Positions 52,834 to 63,300 of a DNA stretch of 64,000 nt are shown here, piece after piece. The translations under genes were made by a program, and so were the position numbers. The notes beneath the pieces were generated by a model, which had not been told where the DNA came from, searched no databases, and saw nothing but the letters and a program-made list of their open reading frames with translations. The number at the start of each line of letters is the position of its first letter. The stretch's first letter is position 1. The stretch comes from JAWKSY01 sp041402125 (GTDB lineage: Bacteria; Planctomycetota; GCA-002687715; DRQF01), in contig JAWKSY010000001.1 in assembly GCA_041402125.1 (NCBI GenBank), positions 186,001 to 250,000 on the forward strand. The letters are read 5' to 3'.

Positions 52834-54770
52834 ATGAGCGAGAAAGTGGTGGCGGACTCCGCCGAGACGACCTGGACCCCGGAAGACTCGGCCGCGCTCT
52901 ACGGCCTCGAGGACTGGGGAGACGGCTACTTCAACGTGCTGCCGAACGGTCACCTCCAGGTGCGCCCGCGCGGCCCCGAAGGCCCGGGCATCGATCTCCA
53001 CGACGTCGTCGAGGGCCTCGCCGAGCGCGGCTTCTCGTCGCCGGTGCTCCTGCGCTTCAGCGACCTCCTCGAGCACCGGCTCGGCGCGATCCGCGGCGCC
53101 TTCGACCGCGCGATCGAGTCCTACGAGTACCGGGGCCGCTACCGCTGCCTCTACCCCATCAAGGTGAACCAGCAGCGGCACGTCTGCGAGGAGGTGCGCG
53201 ACCTCGCCACGCGCTTCGACTTCGGCCTCGAGGCGGGCTCCAAGCCCGAGCTCTTCGGCGTGCTCGGCCTCACCGCCGACCAGCCCGAGATCCCGATCGT
53301 CTGCAACGGCTTCAAGGACGAGGAATTCATCGAGACGGTGATCCTCGCCAAGAAGCTCGGCCGCGACATCACGCCGATCGTCGAGAAGTTCAGCGAGCTC
53401 GAGATGATCATCGAGCAGGCGAAGCGCCACGGCGTCTCGCCGACGATCGGAATCCGCGTGAAGCTCAGCTCCGCCGGTTCCGGGCGCTGGGAAAAGTCGG
53501 GTGGAAGCCGCTCGAAGTTCGGCCTGTTCATCTCCGAGCTGATGCGGGCGGTCGAGCTGCTGCGCGAGCACGACATGCTCCAGTGCCTCACGCTCGTCCA
53601 CTCGCACATCGGCTCCCAGATCAACGACGTCCGGAGCCTGCAGGAGGTCGTCAACGAGCTCGCGCGCATCTACGCCGAGCTCTACCAGCTCGGCACCGGC
53701 GTCCAGGCGATCGACATCGGCGGCGGCCTCGGCGTCGACTACGACGGCAGCCAGACCGCGACCGCGTCCTCGATCAACTACACGCTCGACTCCTACGCGG
53801 TCGAGGTCATCCACCGGATCGCGGCGGTCTGCGACGAGGTGGGCGTGCCCCACCCCGACGTGTATTCCGAGTCGGGTCGCGCGATGGTGGCCTACTCGAG
53901 CGTGCTCGTCTGCAACGTCCTCGGCTCGGCGCGCTACGACGGCGACCTCGACGTGGTACGCGGCGAGGATTCGCTGCCGACGCCCCTGCAGGAGCTCTGG
54001 GACGTCCACGCCGAGCTCGCGACGGCCGATCCCCTCGAGAACTACCACTGGGCCTGCCGCGCCTACGACCAGACGAAGACTCTCTTCGCTCTCGGCCACA
54101 TGAGCCTCACCCACCGCGCCACGGCGGAGTCGCTCTTCTGGCACATCCTCCACCGCCTGGTGGAGACCGCGAGCCGCGACGAGGACGGCCTCCCCGACGA
54201 GCTCGCCGAGGTCGCGGACAAGCTCACCGACATCTACTTCTGCAACTTCTCGCTCTTCCAGTCGCTGCCCGACTCCTGGGCGGTCGATCAGATCTTCCCG
54301 ATCTGCCCGATCCACCGGCTCGACCGGGAGCCGCGCCGTCGCGGCATCCTCGCGGACATCACCTGCGACTCCGACGGACAGATCGACTGCTTCGCCGACC
54401 GTCGCGAGGACAAGCGCATCCTCGAGCTCCACGAGCTCGACGACCTCGAGCGCGAACCCTACTACATCGGCTTCTTCCTCGTGGGCGCCTACCAGGAGAT
54501 CCTCGGCGATCTCCACAACCTCCTGGGCGACACGCACGCGGTCCACATCCGCGTCGACGACGAGACTGGACGATCGAGGACATCGTCGAAGGCGACACCG
54601 TCGACGAGGTGCTCGGCTACGTGCAGTGGGACACCCAGAAGCTGCGCAACGACGTCCGTCGCGAGATCGAGAAGGCGATGCGCCGCGGCAGCCTGACCGT
54701 GAAGGAGGGGAAGGACTTCCTCCGCACCTTCGTGGACGGGATGAACGGCTACACCTACCTCGAGGGCTGA
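52834..54770 (+). CDS. speA: Biosynthetic arginine decarboxylase, frame broken near 54566
   Basis: A PLP fold-III decarboxylase that makes agmatine from arginine for polyamines. Marks are LPNGHLQVRP, RYRCLYPIKVNQQRHV (PLP Lys110), FGLEAGSKPEL, CNGFKDEEFIE, GRWEKSGGSRSKFGL, LVHSHIGSQINDV, IDIGGGLGVDYDG, SESGRAMVAYSSVL and AVDQIFPICPIHRL. After RVDDET the frame slips. The proper C-terminus (WTIEDIVEGDTVDEVLGYVQ to NGYTYLEG) continues in another frame to 54770. One extra C between A54565 and T54567 restores about 645 residues, the usual SpeA length. A sequencing error is likely. The end overlaps the convergent HEAT-repeat gene by 16 bp. Confidence 0.9.
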
Positions 54771-56455
54771 TCCCCCGCCCGGAGACGCTCGCGCCAGGCG
54801 CGGGCGCGGGCGCGCCAGGCCGAAGGCGTGTCGGGGAGTCCGGCCGCGATCGACTCCCCGCGCAGGGCCCGCAGCCGGGCGAGCGCGTCCGGCATGAGCA
54901 GGCGATTCCCGGAGTCGAGGACGTCGACGAGGAACCCCGCCGCCCGGGGATCCTCGAGCGCCGCCAGCGCGAGCGCCGCGCCGACGCCGGCGTAGTCCCC
55001 GTCCTCCCCCGCGATCTCGACCAGTCGCGTCGTGAAGGAGGCATCCGGCGCGCGGGACGCCGCGAGGCAGGCCGCCATCCGGACCGCCTCGCTGTCGTGG
55101 TCGAGGAGGCGCCGGAGGACGGGGGCGTTCGCCGGGTCCGGGAAGGCCCCGAGGAGTTCGGCCGCTCCGCGCTGCGCGTAGAAGTCGCTGTCCGCCTGCT
55201 CCCCGTGGACCGCGAGGGCCGAGTCGCGGACCGCCGCGAGGAGAGGTTCGAGGGCGGGCCGGGGAAGCTCGGGCGCCTCCTCGCGGGCGTACCACCAGGC
55301 GCCCAGCCGGACCTGCGGCACGGTGCGGGCCTCGTCGAGACCCCAGGCGACGAGGCGCGCGCGGATCGCCGCGGCCTCCTCGGCCGGGAGGCGCTTCAGG
55401 CCGTCGAGCACGGCGCAGAACTCGAAGTAGAGCGCGAAGGACTCGGGGCGCTCCGGCAACGCCGTCACGGCCCGCCGGAGCCGCGCCGGATCCTCGAGTC
55501 GGCGACGGAGCTGCGAGGCGCCGTAGAGTTCGCGGTCGGAGTATCCGTCGTCGCCGTACTCGTCCACGCAGCGGGCGATCTCGTCCCGGGCCTCCCGGGC
55601 CGCCGGCGCGGGCAGCGTGTAGAGGTAGTAGAGCGCCGACTCGATGAGCTGGCCGCCGAAGGCGTCCTCGAGCGCGAAGGTCGCGACCCGGCGGCTGCGG
55701 GCGAGGCCGTCCGGCCCCCGCATCGCGAGCCCGAAGAGGAGCGCCATCTTGAGAGAAGCCGGGGCGTCATCGCCCCGGGCGTCGAGGATGAGCGCGACCG
55801 GGTCGGGATCGGGAGGCGCCTCCCCGCCCCAGAACTCCGGCGCGTCGAGACGCGCGAGCGTCATGACCGCGAGGCATCGCGTCTCGAGCCCGGCTCCCGT
55901 GTCGCGGACGATCCCCGCGAGGACCCGCGAGGCCTGGGGCTCGAGGGCGGCGAGGCGCGCGAGGCGCCGGTACTGGGTCCACCGGGTGCCCGCGTGGAGC
56001 TCGCGCTCGAGAGCGTCGCGGACCGCGCGCGTGACCGCGCGCCGGGCGCTCGGACTCCGAGCCGCCTCGCCCGCGACCTCGGCGAACGAGACGCCGGTCA
56101 CGAGTCCCGCCCGCGCGACCGCCCCGAGCATCTCGTCGCGCGCTCCCTCGTCGGATTCCGTCCCGAGTCGCGTCCGGACGAGCGTCCGCCAGGCGGGGTT
56201 CGACAGGTGACCAGCGCGCGCGAGGGCCTGGACGACGCCGACCCGGATCCTCACCCGCGCGTCGTCGAGCCGGGAGACGGCGTCGGGATCCGCCGGCGGA
56301 TCGGCCGCGAGGTCCGACGCGAGCCGGAGGACGGCCGCGGCGCGGACTCGCTCGTAGGGACTGTCGAGTTCCTCGTCCGACGGACGGCCGGGCCCCTGGG
56401 CCGCGGCGAGCGAGCTCGCGCCGATCAGGAGGAGGATGGACAGGCCTCGCCGCAT
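54755..56455 (-). CDS. Secreted HEAT-repeat-like protein
   Basis: A 566-residue exported protein (signal to LAAAQG). The mature chain is a run of helical pairs of HEAT type, for example SPYERVRAAAVLRLASDLA, DDARVRIRVGVVQALARAG, NAPVLRRLLDHDSEAVRMAACLAASRA and YAGVGAALALAALEDPRAAGFLVDVL. The first and last thirds are the clearest. No enzymatic motif is visible. Exported HEAT proteins usually act as scaffolds. Function unknown. Confidence 0.72.
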   Translation of the reverse strand: MRRGLSILLLIGASSLAAAQGPGRPSDEELDSPYERVRAAAVLRLASDLAADPPADPDAVSRLDDARVRIRVGVVQALARAGHLSNPAWRTLVRTRLGTESDEGARDEMLGAVARAGLVTGVSFAEVAGEAARSPSARRAVTRAVRDALERELHAGTRWTQYRRLARLAALEPQASRVLAGIVRDTGAGLETRCLAVMTLARLDAPEFWGGEAPPDPDPVALILDARGDDAPASLKMALLFGLAMRGPDGLARSRRVATFALEDAFGGQLIESALYYLYTLPAPAAREARDEIARCVDEYGDDGYSDRELYGASQLRRRLEDPARLRRAVTALPERPESFALYFEFCAVLDGLKRLPAEEAAAIRARLVAWGLDEARTVPQVRLGAWWYAREEAPELPRPALEPLLAAVRDSALAVHGEQADSDFYAQRGAAELLGAFPDPANAPVLRRLLDHDSEAVRMAACLAASRAPDASFTTRLVEIAGEDGDYAGVGAALALAALEDPRAAGFLVDVLDSGNRLLMPDALARLRALRGESIAAGLPDTPSAWRARARAWRERLRAGDQPSR

Positions 56456-56522
56456 GGACGCATCCTACCGGCCGCGCGGGGCGGCGGGAGAAGGGAATCC
56501 GCGGCCGAGGCCTCGGGCCGCG

Positions 56523-58553
56523 TCAGAAGCCGAGGTGGATGCCCCGCTCGCGGAGCGCCGCCGCGGCGCCCGACGAGGAGGGATCGTCCTCGAGTTCGAG
56601 GACGCCGGGCGCGAGCCGACGACGCAGGATGCGCTTCAGCTCGGGGGTCTCGAGCGCGCGCTCGATCGCCGCGACGTTCTTCGACTCGACGATCCAGCTC
56701 CGACGCACCTCGAGCCGCACCGCGCGGCGTGCCCAGTCCCGGATCGCGTCGACGACGTTCTCGGGCAGCTCGTGGCTGCAGTGCGTCCGCAGCAGGTCGA
56801 GGATCGCCGTCTCGCCGAAGTCCGCCGCCACCGAGGCATGGACGCTCTCCCGGGTGAGGCGGTAGTGGATCGCGTAGTCCGCCTTGATCCGCTCCGCGAA
56901 GCGACCGATCTCCTGGATGAGCTCGTAGCCCGTGTTCTCGGGGAAGAGGATCAGCTCGAAGTCGGAGTTGACGACGAGGCCGAGCCCCGGCGCCGCCTCC
57001 TCCTCCACCTCGAGTCCCATCACGCGGGCGCCGAAGCGACTGAGACGGAGGGCGAAGGGACGCGTCTCGCCCTCGCGCCGCGCGAGCTCGACGAGGCCGA
57101 GCCGCTGCGGGGTCTGGACGAGCCAGCGCTCGAGGGAGCGCCGCAGGGCGTCGGGCGTGGCGAGCGGCGGGAAGGGCGCGCGCTTGTGCCGGTCCTGGTA
57201 GCGCGCGGCGTACTCGGCCCGCGAGGCCTCGGCGAGATGGAGGTTCCGCGTCGCGAAGACCGCGAACTCGATCGGCAGCCAGACCCCGACGCCCCGCGCC
57301 GCGAGCAGGTCGAGGAGCGAGCGGCGCATCGTGCCGAGGTGGAGCGTGGACAGGCTCTCCCGCCCCGCGTTGCGGCACCACCGGAGAAGATCCTCGCCCC
57401 GCTCGAGCGCGTTCTTGCGCAGCCATCCCCGCCACTCGGTCGTCGGCACGAGGCGGCCCTCGCCGTTCCGGCGGACGAGCTCGAGCTCCATCATGAGGTC
57501 GAGCAGGAAGAGGACGTCGGCGTCCGCGCCCTCGGGGCGGTGCCCCGGCGAGAGCGCTTCCCGCGCGAGCCGGCGGACCGCCGTCTTGTAGTACTCGCCG
57601 GTCTTCCGCACGCGGAACGGCGACTCCTCGAGCCCGCGGATGATCCCGCGCAGGTCGGCGAAGCCGTCCGGGGCGGACTCGACGAGGGCCAGGAGGTCCT
57701 CGTCGCCCACGAGCTCGCGGTCGAGCAGGGTCGAGGCGACCTCCTGGAAGACGACGAGCCAGCCGTCCCCGACGCCGAGCCCCTGGTTCACGAGCTCGCG
57801 CGCCTCGAAGGAGCCGAGCAGGAGACGCTCGAGTTCCTCGCCCCAGGCCCGCAGACGGGAGGGCTCGACCTCGACCCCGATCCGCCGACAGGTCGCCACG
57901 TCGAGGATCCCGCCGTGGTCGTCGAAGGCGTCGAGCAGGCCGCGGAGGTCCGGATCGCTGACGTGCGCGAGCCGCATCTCGATGGACTCCAGGCGGACGA
58001 GCTCCTCGAGGAGCTGCGCGGCGTTCGCCTCCGCCAGCTCGCCCAGGTCGACCGCGGCGAGGCGGTCCTCGAGGCGGCTCCGGTCGAGGTGCCGCAGGTA
58101 GCGCCGCAGGCTGAAGCTCGCCTCGACCGCCCGCAGGCTCGCGTCGAACACCTCGCCGAGGACGGTGCCCAGCTCGCGCGGCAGGAGGTGATCGACGGCG
58201 CGCGGTCCGCCGCGACGGCCCCGCTCGACGAGCATGCCCCGGTCGCTCAGCGCCGCGGCGACGGCCGCGACCTCGAAGGGGGCCACCGGGAGCTGGTTCT
58301 CGGGCACGCGCGCGAAGTCGATCGGACGCTGCCAGTCGAGCTCGCGGACGGCGAAGCGGAGGAGATCGCGGAGTCGGGTCGGGAGCTCGGCGACCTTGCG
58401 CGCCACGATCTCCCGGTCCTGCATCCGTCGCGTGATCTCGTCGCGGCGCGCGGCCTCGCCGATGGGCCACTCGTGCCGGTTCTCGATCCAGAAGGCGAGC
58501 ATGGAATCGAGACGCGACCGATCGAGCCCCGAGAGTGCCTGTGCGATGTTCAT
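56523..58553 (-). CDS. XPB/Ssl2 N-terminal-domain-like helicase-associated protein
   Basis: A 676-residue protein without helicase motifs. Its C-terminal third has LGLVVNSDFELILFPE...YELIQEIGRFAERIKADYAIHYRLTRESVHASVA, the block of the XPB/Ssl2 N-terminal domain family (Helicase_C_3). The N-terminal part is helical with winged-helix-like stretches (LPTRLRDLLRFAVREL, VAAALSDRGMLVERG). The same type of protein lies beside the XPB gene in mycobacteria, as I recall. Here its ATG overlaps the XPB stop (ATGA, 58550-58553), so the two are co-produced and probably form a complex. It is the last gene of the uvrA-XPB operon. Confidence 0.85.
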   Translation of the reverse strand: MNIAQALSGLDRSRLDSMLAFWIENRHEWPIGEAARRDEITRRMQDREIVARKVAELPTRLRDLLRFAVRELDWQRPIDFARVPENQLPVAPFEVAAVAAALSDRGMLVERGRRGGPRAVDHLLPRELGTVLGEVFDASLRAVEASFSLRRYLRHLDRSRLEDRLAAVDLGELAEANAAQLLEELVRLESIEMRLAHVSDPDLRGLLDAFDDHGGILDVATCRRIGVEVEPSRLRAWGEELERLLLGSFEARELVNQGLGVGDGWLVVFQEVASTLLDRELVGDEDLLALVESAPDGFADLRGIIRGLEESPFRVRKTGEYYKTAVRRLAREALSPGHRPEGADADVLFLLDLMMELELVRRNGEGRLVPTTEWRGWLRKNALERGEDLLRWCRNAGRESLSTLHLGTMRRSLLDLLAARGVGVWLPIEFAVFATRNLHLAEASRAEYAARYQDRHKRAPFPPLATPDALRRSLERWLVQTPQRLGLVELARREGETRPFALRLSRFGARVMGLEVEEEAAPGLGLVVNSDFELILFPENTGYELIQEIGRFAERIKADYAIHYRLTRESVHASVAADFGETAILDLLRTHCSHELPENVVDAIRDWARRAVRLEVRRSWIVESKNVAAIERALETPELKRILRRRLAPGVLELEDDPSSSGAAAALRERGIHLGF

Positions 58554-60304
58554 GCGTCTCTTTCCTGCGACGGCCGCGGTGCGTCCGCGAGCTCGTTCTC
58601 GGCGTCGGTCCAGTCCGCGCGCGGGAAGACCCGCCGCACGTCCTCGACGCGGTAATCGTAGCCCTGCTCGGTGAGGAAGAGCCGACGGTTCTCCGCGAAG
58701 CGGGTCTCGCGCGTGTCCTCGGTGACGAGCGTGTAGAAGACCGTATCCCGGTCGTGGGACTTCGGCCGGAGGATGCGGCCCAGTCGCTGGGCCTCCTCCT
58801 GCCGGGATCCGTAGGTCCCCGAGACCTGGATCGCGATGTTGGCGTCGGGCAGATCGATCGCGAAGTTCGCGACCTTCGAGACCGCCAGCACGTCGATCTC
58901 GCCCTCCCGGAAGGCGCGGTAGAGCTCCTCCCGCTCCTCCTGGGGCGTGCGGCTCGTGATGAGCGGACAGCCGATCAGGGCACGGATCGTGGCGAGCTGC
59001 CGCAGGTACATCCCGATGACGAGCACGCGATCGCCGCGGTGACGCTCGAGGATCTCGGTGAGGGCGCGCAGCTTGAGCGGATTCTCGGCCGCGATCCGGT
59101 ACCGGTCCCGGTTGTCCGCCTCCTCGTACGCGTACATCTTCGAGCGAGCGAGGGGCACGCGCAGCTCGACGAGCTGGGCGGCCGCGATGAAGCCGCGCTG
59201 CTCGAGCCGCCGCCAGGGCATGTCGTAGCGCTTCGGACCGATCAGGGAGAAGACCTCGTCCTCCCGGCCGTCCTCGCGGACCAGCGTCGCGGTCAGGCCG
59301 AGCCGACGCCGGGCCTGGACCTCGGCCGTCATCCGGAAGACCGGGGCCGGCAGGAGGTGGACCTCGTCGTAGACCACGAGGCCCCAGTTCTCGCGCATGA
59401 AGGCCTCGAAGTGCGGGTAGCCGCCGATCTTCGTCGAGCGCCAGGTCATCATCTGGTAGGTCGAGACGGTGACCGGCGCGATGCGCTTGCTCTCCGAGGA
59501 GTACTCCGCGACGTCGTCGGGGTCGAGCCCCGTCTTCTCAAGGATCTCGCGGATCCACTGGCGGACGGCCGTCGTGCTGTTCGTCAGCACGAGGGTCTTC
59601 GTGCGGTAGAGACTCATCACCGCCATCGCGGTCACCGTCTTGCCGGCGCCGCAGGGCATGACGATGACGCCGCTGCCCCCGCGACGGTCTCCGTCCTGAT
59701 AGAAGGCCTCGGCCGCCTCGCGCTGGTAGGGGCGGAGGGCGAAGTTCCCGTCGACCGCGACTCCCGTGGCGAGCTCGATCTCGAAGGCGTCGCCCTCGAG
59801 GTAGCCCGCGAGATCCTCGACGGGGAAGCCGGCCCGCGTGAGCGCGCGCTTGATCTCCCCGCGCTGCGCCTCGTGGACGACGAGCTCGCGCGCCCCGTCG
59901 TCGTAGACCTCGACGAGCTCGGCGATCACCGCGAGGCCGCGGACGCGGTCCCAGAGCTCCTCCGAGACCTGGAGCCGCAAGCGATGGGCCTCGTCGCGAC
60001 GCAGGACGAGTCCGCCGAAGCGGCGCATGACCTCGTCGATCTCCTCCCGCACCGCCGAGGGCAGCGGATTGCGCGCCAGTTCCTCGAGCGTCTCGAGGAC
60101 GGTCTCGCGGCGCAGCCCGGCGGCGGCGGCGTTCCAGAGCGAGATCGGCGTGATCCGGTAGGTGTGGAGGTGATCCGGCGTCTTCAGGAGCTCCGCGAAG
60201 GAGGACAGGCGATCACGCGCCTCCTCCGCCCGCGGGTGGTGCAGGTCGAGCAGGACGCTGCGGTCGCCCTGGACGATCAGCGGGCCGTCACGCCGGGATG
60301 CCAT
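58550..60304 (-). CDS. XPB-type DNA repair helicase
   Basis: A 584-residue superfamily-2 3'-5' helicase of the bacterial XPB group. The N-terminal 220 residues hold the XPB-specific damage-recognition-like region (LKTPDHLHTYRITPISLWNAAAAG). Motif I is VMPCGAGKTVTAM near 215-225, motif II VYDEVHLLPA (DEVH), motif III LGLTATLVREDGRED (with the XPB 'RED' segment). The C-terminal RecA lobe has VLVIGMYLRQL, ISRTPQEEREELYRAFREG-type sequence and QEEAQRLGRILRPK (motif VI). Its start lies inside the last 17 bp of uvrA, so it is coupled to a nucleotide excision repair gene. Confidence 0.95.
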   Translation of the reverse strand: MASRRDGPLIVQGDRSVLLDLHHPRAEEARDRLSSFAELLKTPDHLHTYRITPISLWNAAAAGLRRETVLETLEELARNPLPSAVREEIDEVMRRFGGLVLRRDEAHRLRLQVSEELWDRVRGLAVIAELVEVYDDGARELVVHEAQRGEIKRALTRAGFPVEDLAGYLEGDAFEIELATGVAVDGNFALRPYQREAAEAFYQDGDRRGGSGVIVMPCGAGKTVTAMAVMSLYRTKTLVLTNSTTAVRQWIREILEKTGLDPDDVAEYSSESKRIAPVTVSTYQMMTWRSTKIGGYPHFEAFMRENWGLVVYDEVHLLPAPVFRMTAEVQARRRLGLTATLVREDGREDEVFSLIGPKRYDMPWRRLEQRGFIAAAQLVELRVPLARSKMYAYEEADNRDRYRIAAENPLKLRALTEILERHRGDRVLVIGMYLRQLATIRALIGCPLITSRTPQEEREELYRAFREGEIDVLAVSKVANFAIDLPDANIAIQVSGTYGSRQEEAQRLGRILRPKSHDRDTVFYTLVTEDTRETRFAENRRLFLTEQGYDYRVEDVRRVFPRADWTDAENELADAPRPSQERDA

Positions 60305-63300
60305 CGGACGCCCCCTTCTTCTTCCGACGCGCGACCTTCTTCCCGCCCTTCGCGCCCCGTCCCGAGAGCACCGGCGCGAGGAACCGCCCGGTGGGCGAGT
60401 CGGCGCGGGCCGCGATCTCCTCCGGCGTCCCCGCCGCGACCAGCGAGCCGCCCCGGTCGCCGCCGCCCGGACCGAGCTCGATGACGTGGTCGGCGCTCGC
60501 GATGACGTCGAGGTTGTGCTCGATCACGATGACGCCGTGCCCCGCCTCGACGAGCCGGTGCAGCACCTCGATCAGCTTCTTGACGTCGTCGAAGTGGAGT
60601 CCCGTCGTCGGCTCGTCGAGGACGTAGAGCGTCGACTGGCCGCCCTTCTTCGCCAGCTCGCGGGCGAGCTTGATCCGCTGCGCCTCGCCGCCCGACAGCG
60701 TGTTCGAGGCCTGCCCCATCTTGAGGTAGCCCAGGCCGACGTCGACGAGGGTCCGGAGCCCCTCCGCGATGCGGCGATGATTCGCGAAAAACTCGAGCGC
60801 GACCTCGACCTCCATGTCGAGGACGTCGGCGATCGACTTCCCCCGGTACTCCGCGGCGAGCGTCTCGCGGTTGTAGCGCCGTCCCCGGCAGACGTCGCAG
60901 GTCATCCAGACGTCGGCGAGGAAGTTCATCTCGATCTTCACCGCGCCGCGGCCGGCGCAGGCCTCGCAGCGCCCGCCCGGCGCGTTGAAGCTGAACCGCC
61001 CGGGCTTGAAGCCGCGCAGCTTCGCGCCGGCGCTCGTGGCGAAGACGGCGCGGATGAGGTCGAAGACGCCGGTGTAGGTCGCGGGGTTCGACTTCGGCGA
61101 GCGCCCGATCGGCGCCTGGTCGATGAGGACCAGATCGTCGACGCGCCGCACGCCCTCGAGTCGTTCGTAGACGGGACGCGCCTCGCTCTTGCTCCGCCGG
61201 AGCGAGCGTTCGAGCGCGGGCACGAGCGTGCCGAAGACGAGACTGCTCTTGCCGCTGCCGCTCACGCCGGCGACGGCCACGAGCCGCCCGAGGGGGAAGG
61301 CGACGTCGAGCCCCCGGAGGTTGTTGGTCGCCGCGCCGCGCAGGACGAGCTCGTGCTCGGGCGCGCCGCGACGCTCGGTGACCCGCGCCACGCGCGTCCG
61401 CCCCGAGAGGTAGGCGCCGGTGAGGGTGTCGGCCGCCTCGAGCCCGGTCCGCGGCCCCTGGTAGACGATCTGACCGCCGAGGTGCCCGGCGCCGGGTCCG
61501 AGGTCGAGGATCCAGTCGGCCGCGCGCATCGTCTCCTCGTCGTGCTCGACGACGACGACCGTGTTGCCGAGACTGACGAGGTCTCCGAGAGTGCCGAGGA
61601 GCTTCTCGACGTCGCGCTGGTGGAGGCCGATGCTCGGCTCGTCGAGGACGTAGAGGACGCCCGAGAGGCGGCTGCCGATCTGCGTCGCGAGGCGGATGCG
61701 CTGCGACTCCCCGCCGGAGAGCGTGCCGGCGGAGCGATCGAGCGTGAGATAGTCCAGCCCGACGCGCTCGAGGAAGCCGAGCCGGTCGCCGATCTCCTTC
61801 TGCAGGCGCTCGGCGATCCGCTTCTCGGCCTTCCCCAGTCGAAGTCCCTCGAAGAAGGCGCGGGCCTCCCCGATGCGCAGGGCGCCGACCTCGTCGATCG
61901 CGCGTCCGTCGACGCGGACCGCGAGCGCCGTCGGCCGGAGCCGACGACCCCGGCAGTCGGGGCAATCGTCGGTGCGCATCACCTCGGAGACGGTCTGCCG
62001 CCAGCCGTCGCTGTCGGACTCGTGGAACCAGCGCTCGACGTAGGACCGCAGACCGGGCCAGCGGACGTCCATCGAGAAGCTGGAGCTCTCGCCCTTTCGG
62101 GTGCGCCGCATGGACACCGCGACCTTCTCGTCGCTCCCGTCGAGGATGAGGCGGCGGGCCTCCTCCGAGAGGTCCTTCCAGGGACGGTCGACGTCGAAGC
62201 CGTTCTCCTTCGCGAGGCCCTTGATCGCCTTGCGGAAGTAGCTCTTCCGGGTGAAGAAGCGCCCGACCTTGTTGCGCATCCCGCCGGTGAGGACGGGCTT
62301 CTCCGGCGCGTTCACGAGGAGGTCCGCGTCGCAGCGCTGCACGCGGCCGACGCCGATGCAGGTCGGGCAGGACCCCACGAGGCTGTTGAAGGAGAAGAGG
62401 CGCGGCGGGAGGTCGCGCTCGACCGACACCCCGTGGACGGGGCAGACGCGCTCCCGCGTGAACCAGGTCGGCTCGCCCGTCACCGGGACCCAGCCCGCGA
62501 GCCCGTTCCCCTCGGCGTAGGCCTGCTCCACCGCCTCGAGCGCGCGGCCGCGCACGCGGGGCGAGATCGCGAGGCGATCGACGACGAGCCAGATCTCGCG
62601 GGCCTTCGCCATGGCCGGGAGCTTCGGCGCGTCGAGGCGCACCTCCTCGCCGTCGACGAGGAGCCGGAGGTAGCCGCGCTCGCGGAGCCCGGCGACGGCG
62701 GCGCGGAGCTGCCCCGGCCGTTCGAGCGCGAGCCCGGCCCCGAGGGTCGCGCTGAAGAGCGGCGCGCAGAGCCGTCCCTTCTCGTCCTTGCGGTCCTTCA
62801 GCTCGCGCCAGACCTCGGCCGGCTGGCGCGCCGCCAGCTCCCGGTCGCAGCGCGGGCAGTGCGGCACGCCGACGCGCGCCCAGAGGAGGCGCATGTAGTC
62901 GTAGATCTCGGTGGTGGTGGCGACCGTCGACCGGGGATTGCGCGAGCCCGCCTTCTGGTCGATGGCGATCGCGGGGCCGAGGCCGTCGATCCGGTCGACC
63001 GGCGCCTTGTCGAGCCGGCCGAGGAACTGACGCGCGTAGGACGAGAGCGACTCGACGAAGCGCCGCTGTCCCTCCGCGAAGAGGGTGTCGAAGGCGAGCG
63101 AGGTCTTCCCCGATCCCGAGGGACCGGTCACGACGGTGAACTTGCCCGAGGGGATCCGAGCGTCCACGGCCCGGAGGTTGTGCGTCCGGGCGCCGACGAC
63201 GGTGATCTCGCCCTCGGCCGATCGATCCTCGATCCTCCGCCGCCGCCGGCGGGCGATCTTCCGGGGCTTCGCGAGCTCCCGCAGCGCGGCCGCGGTGTGG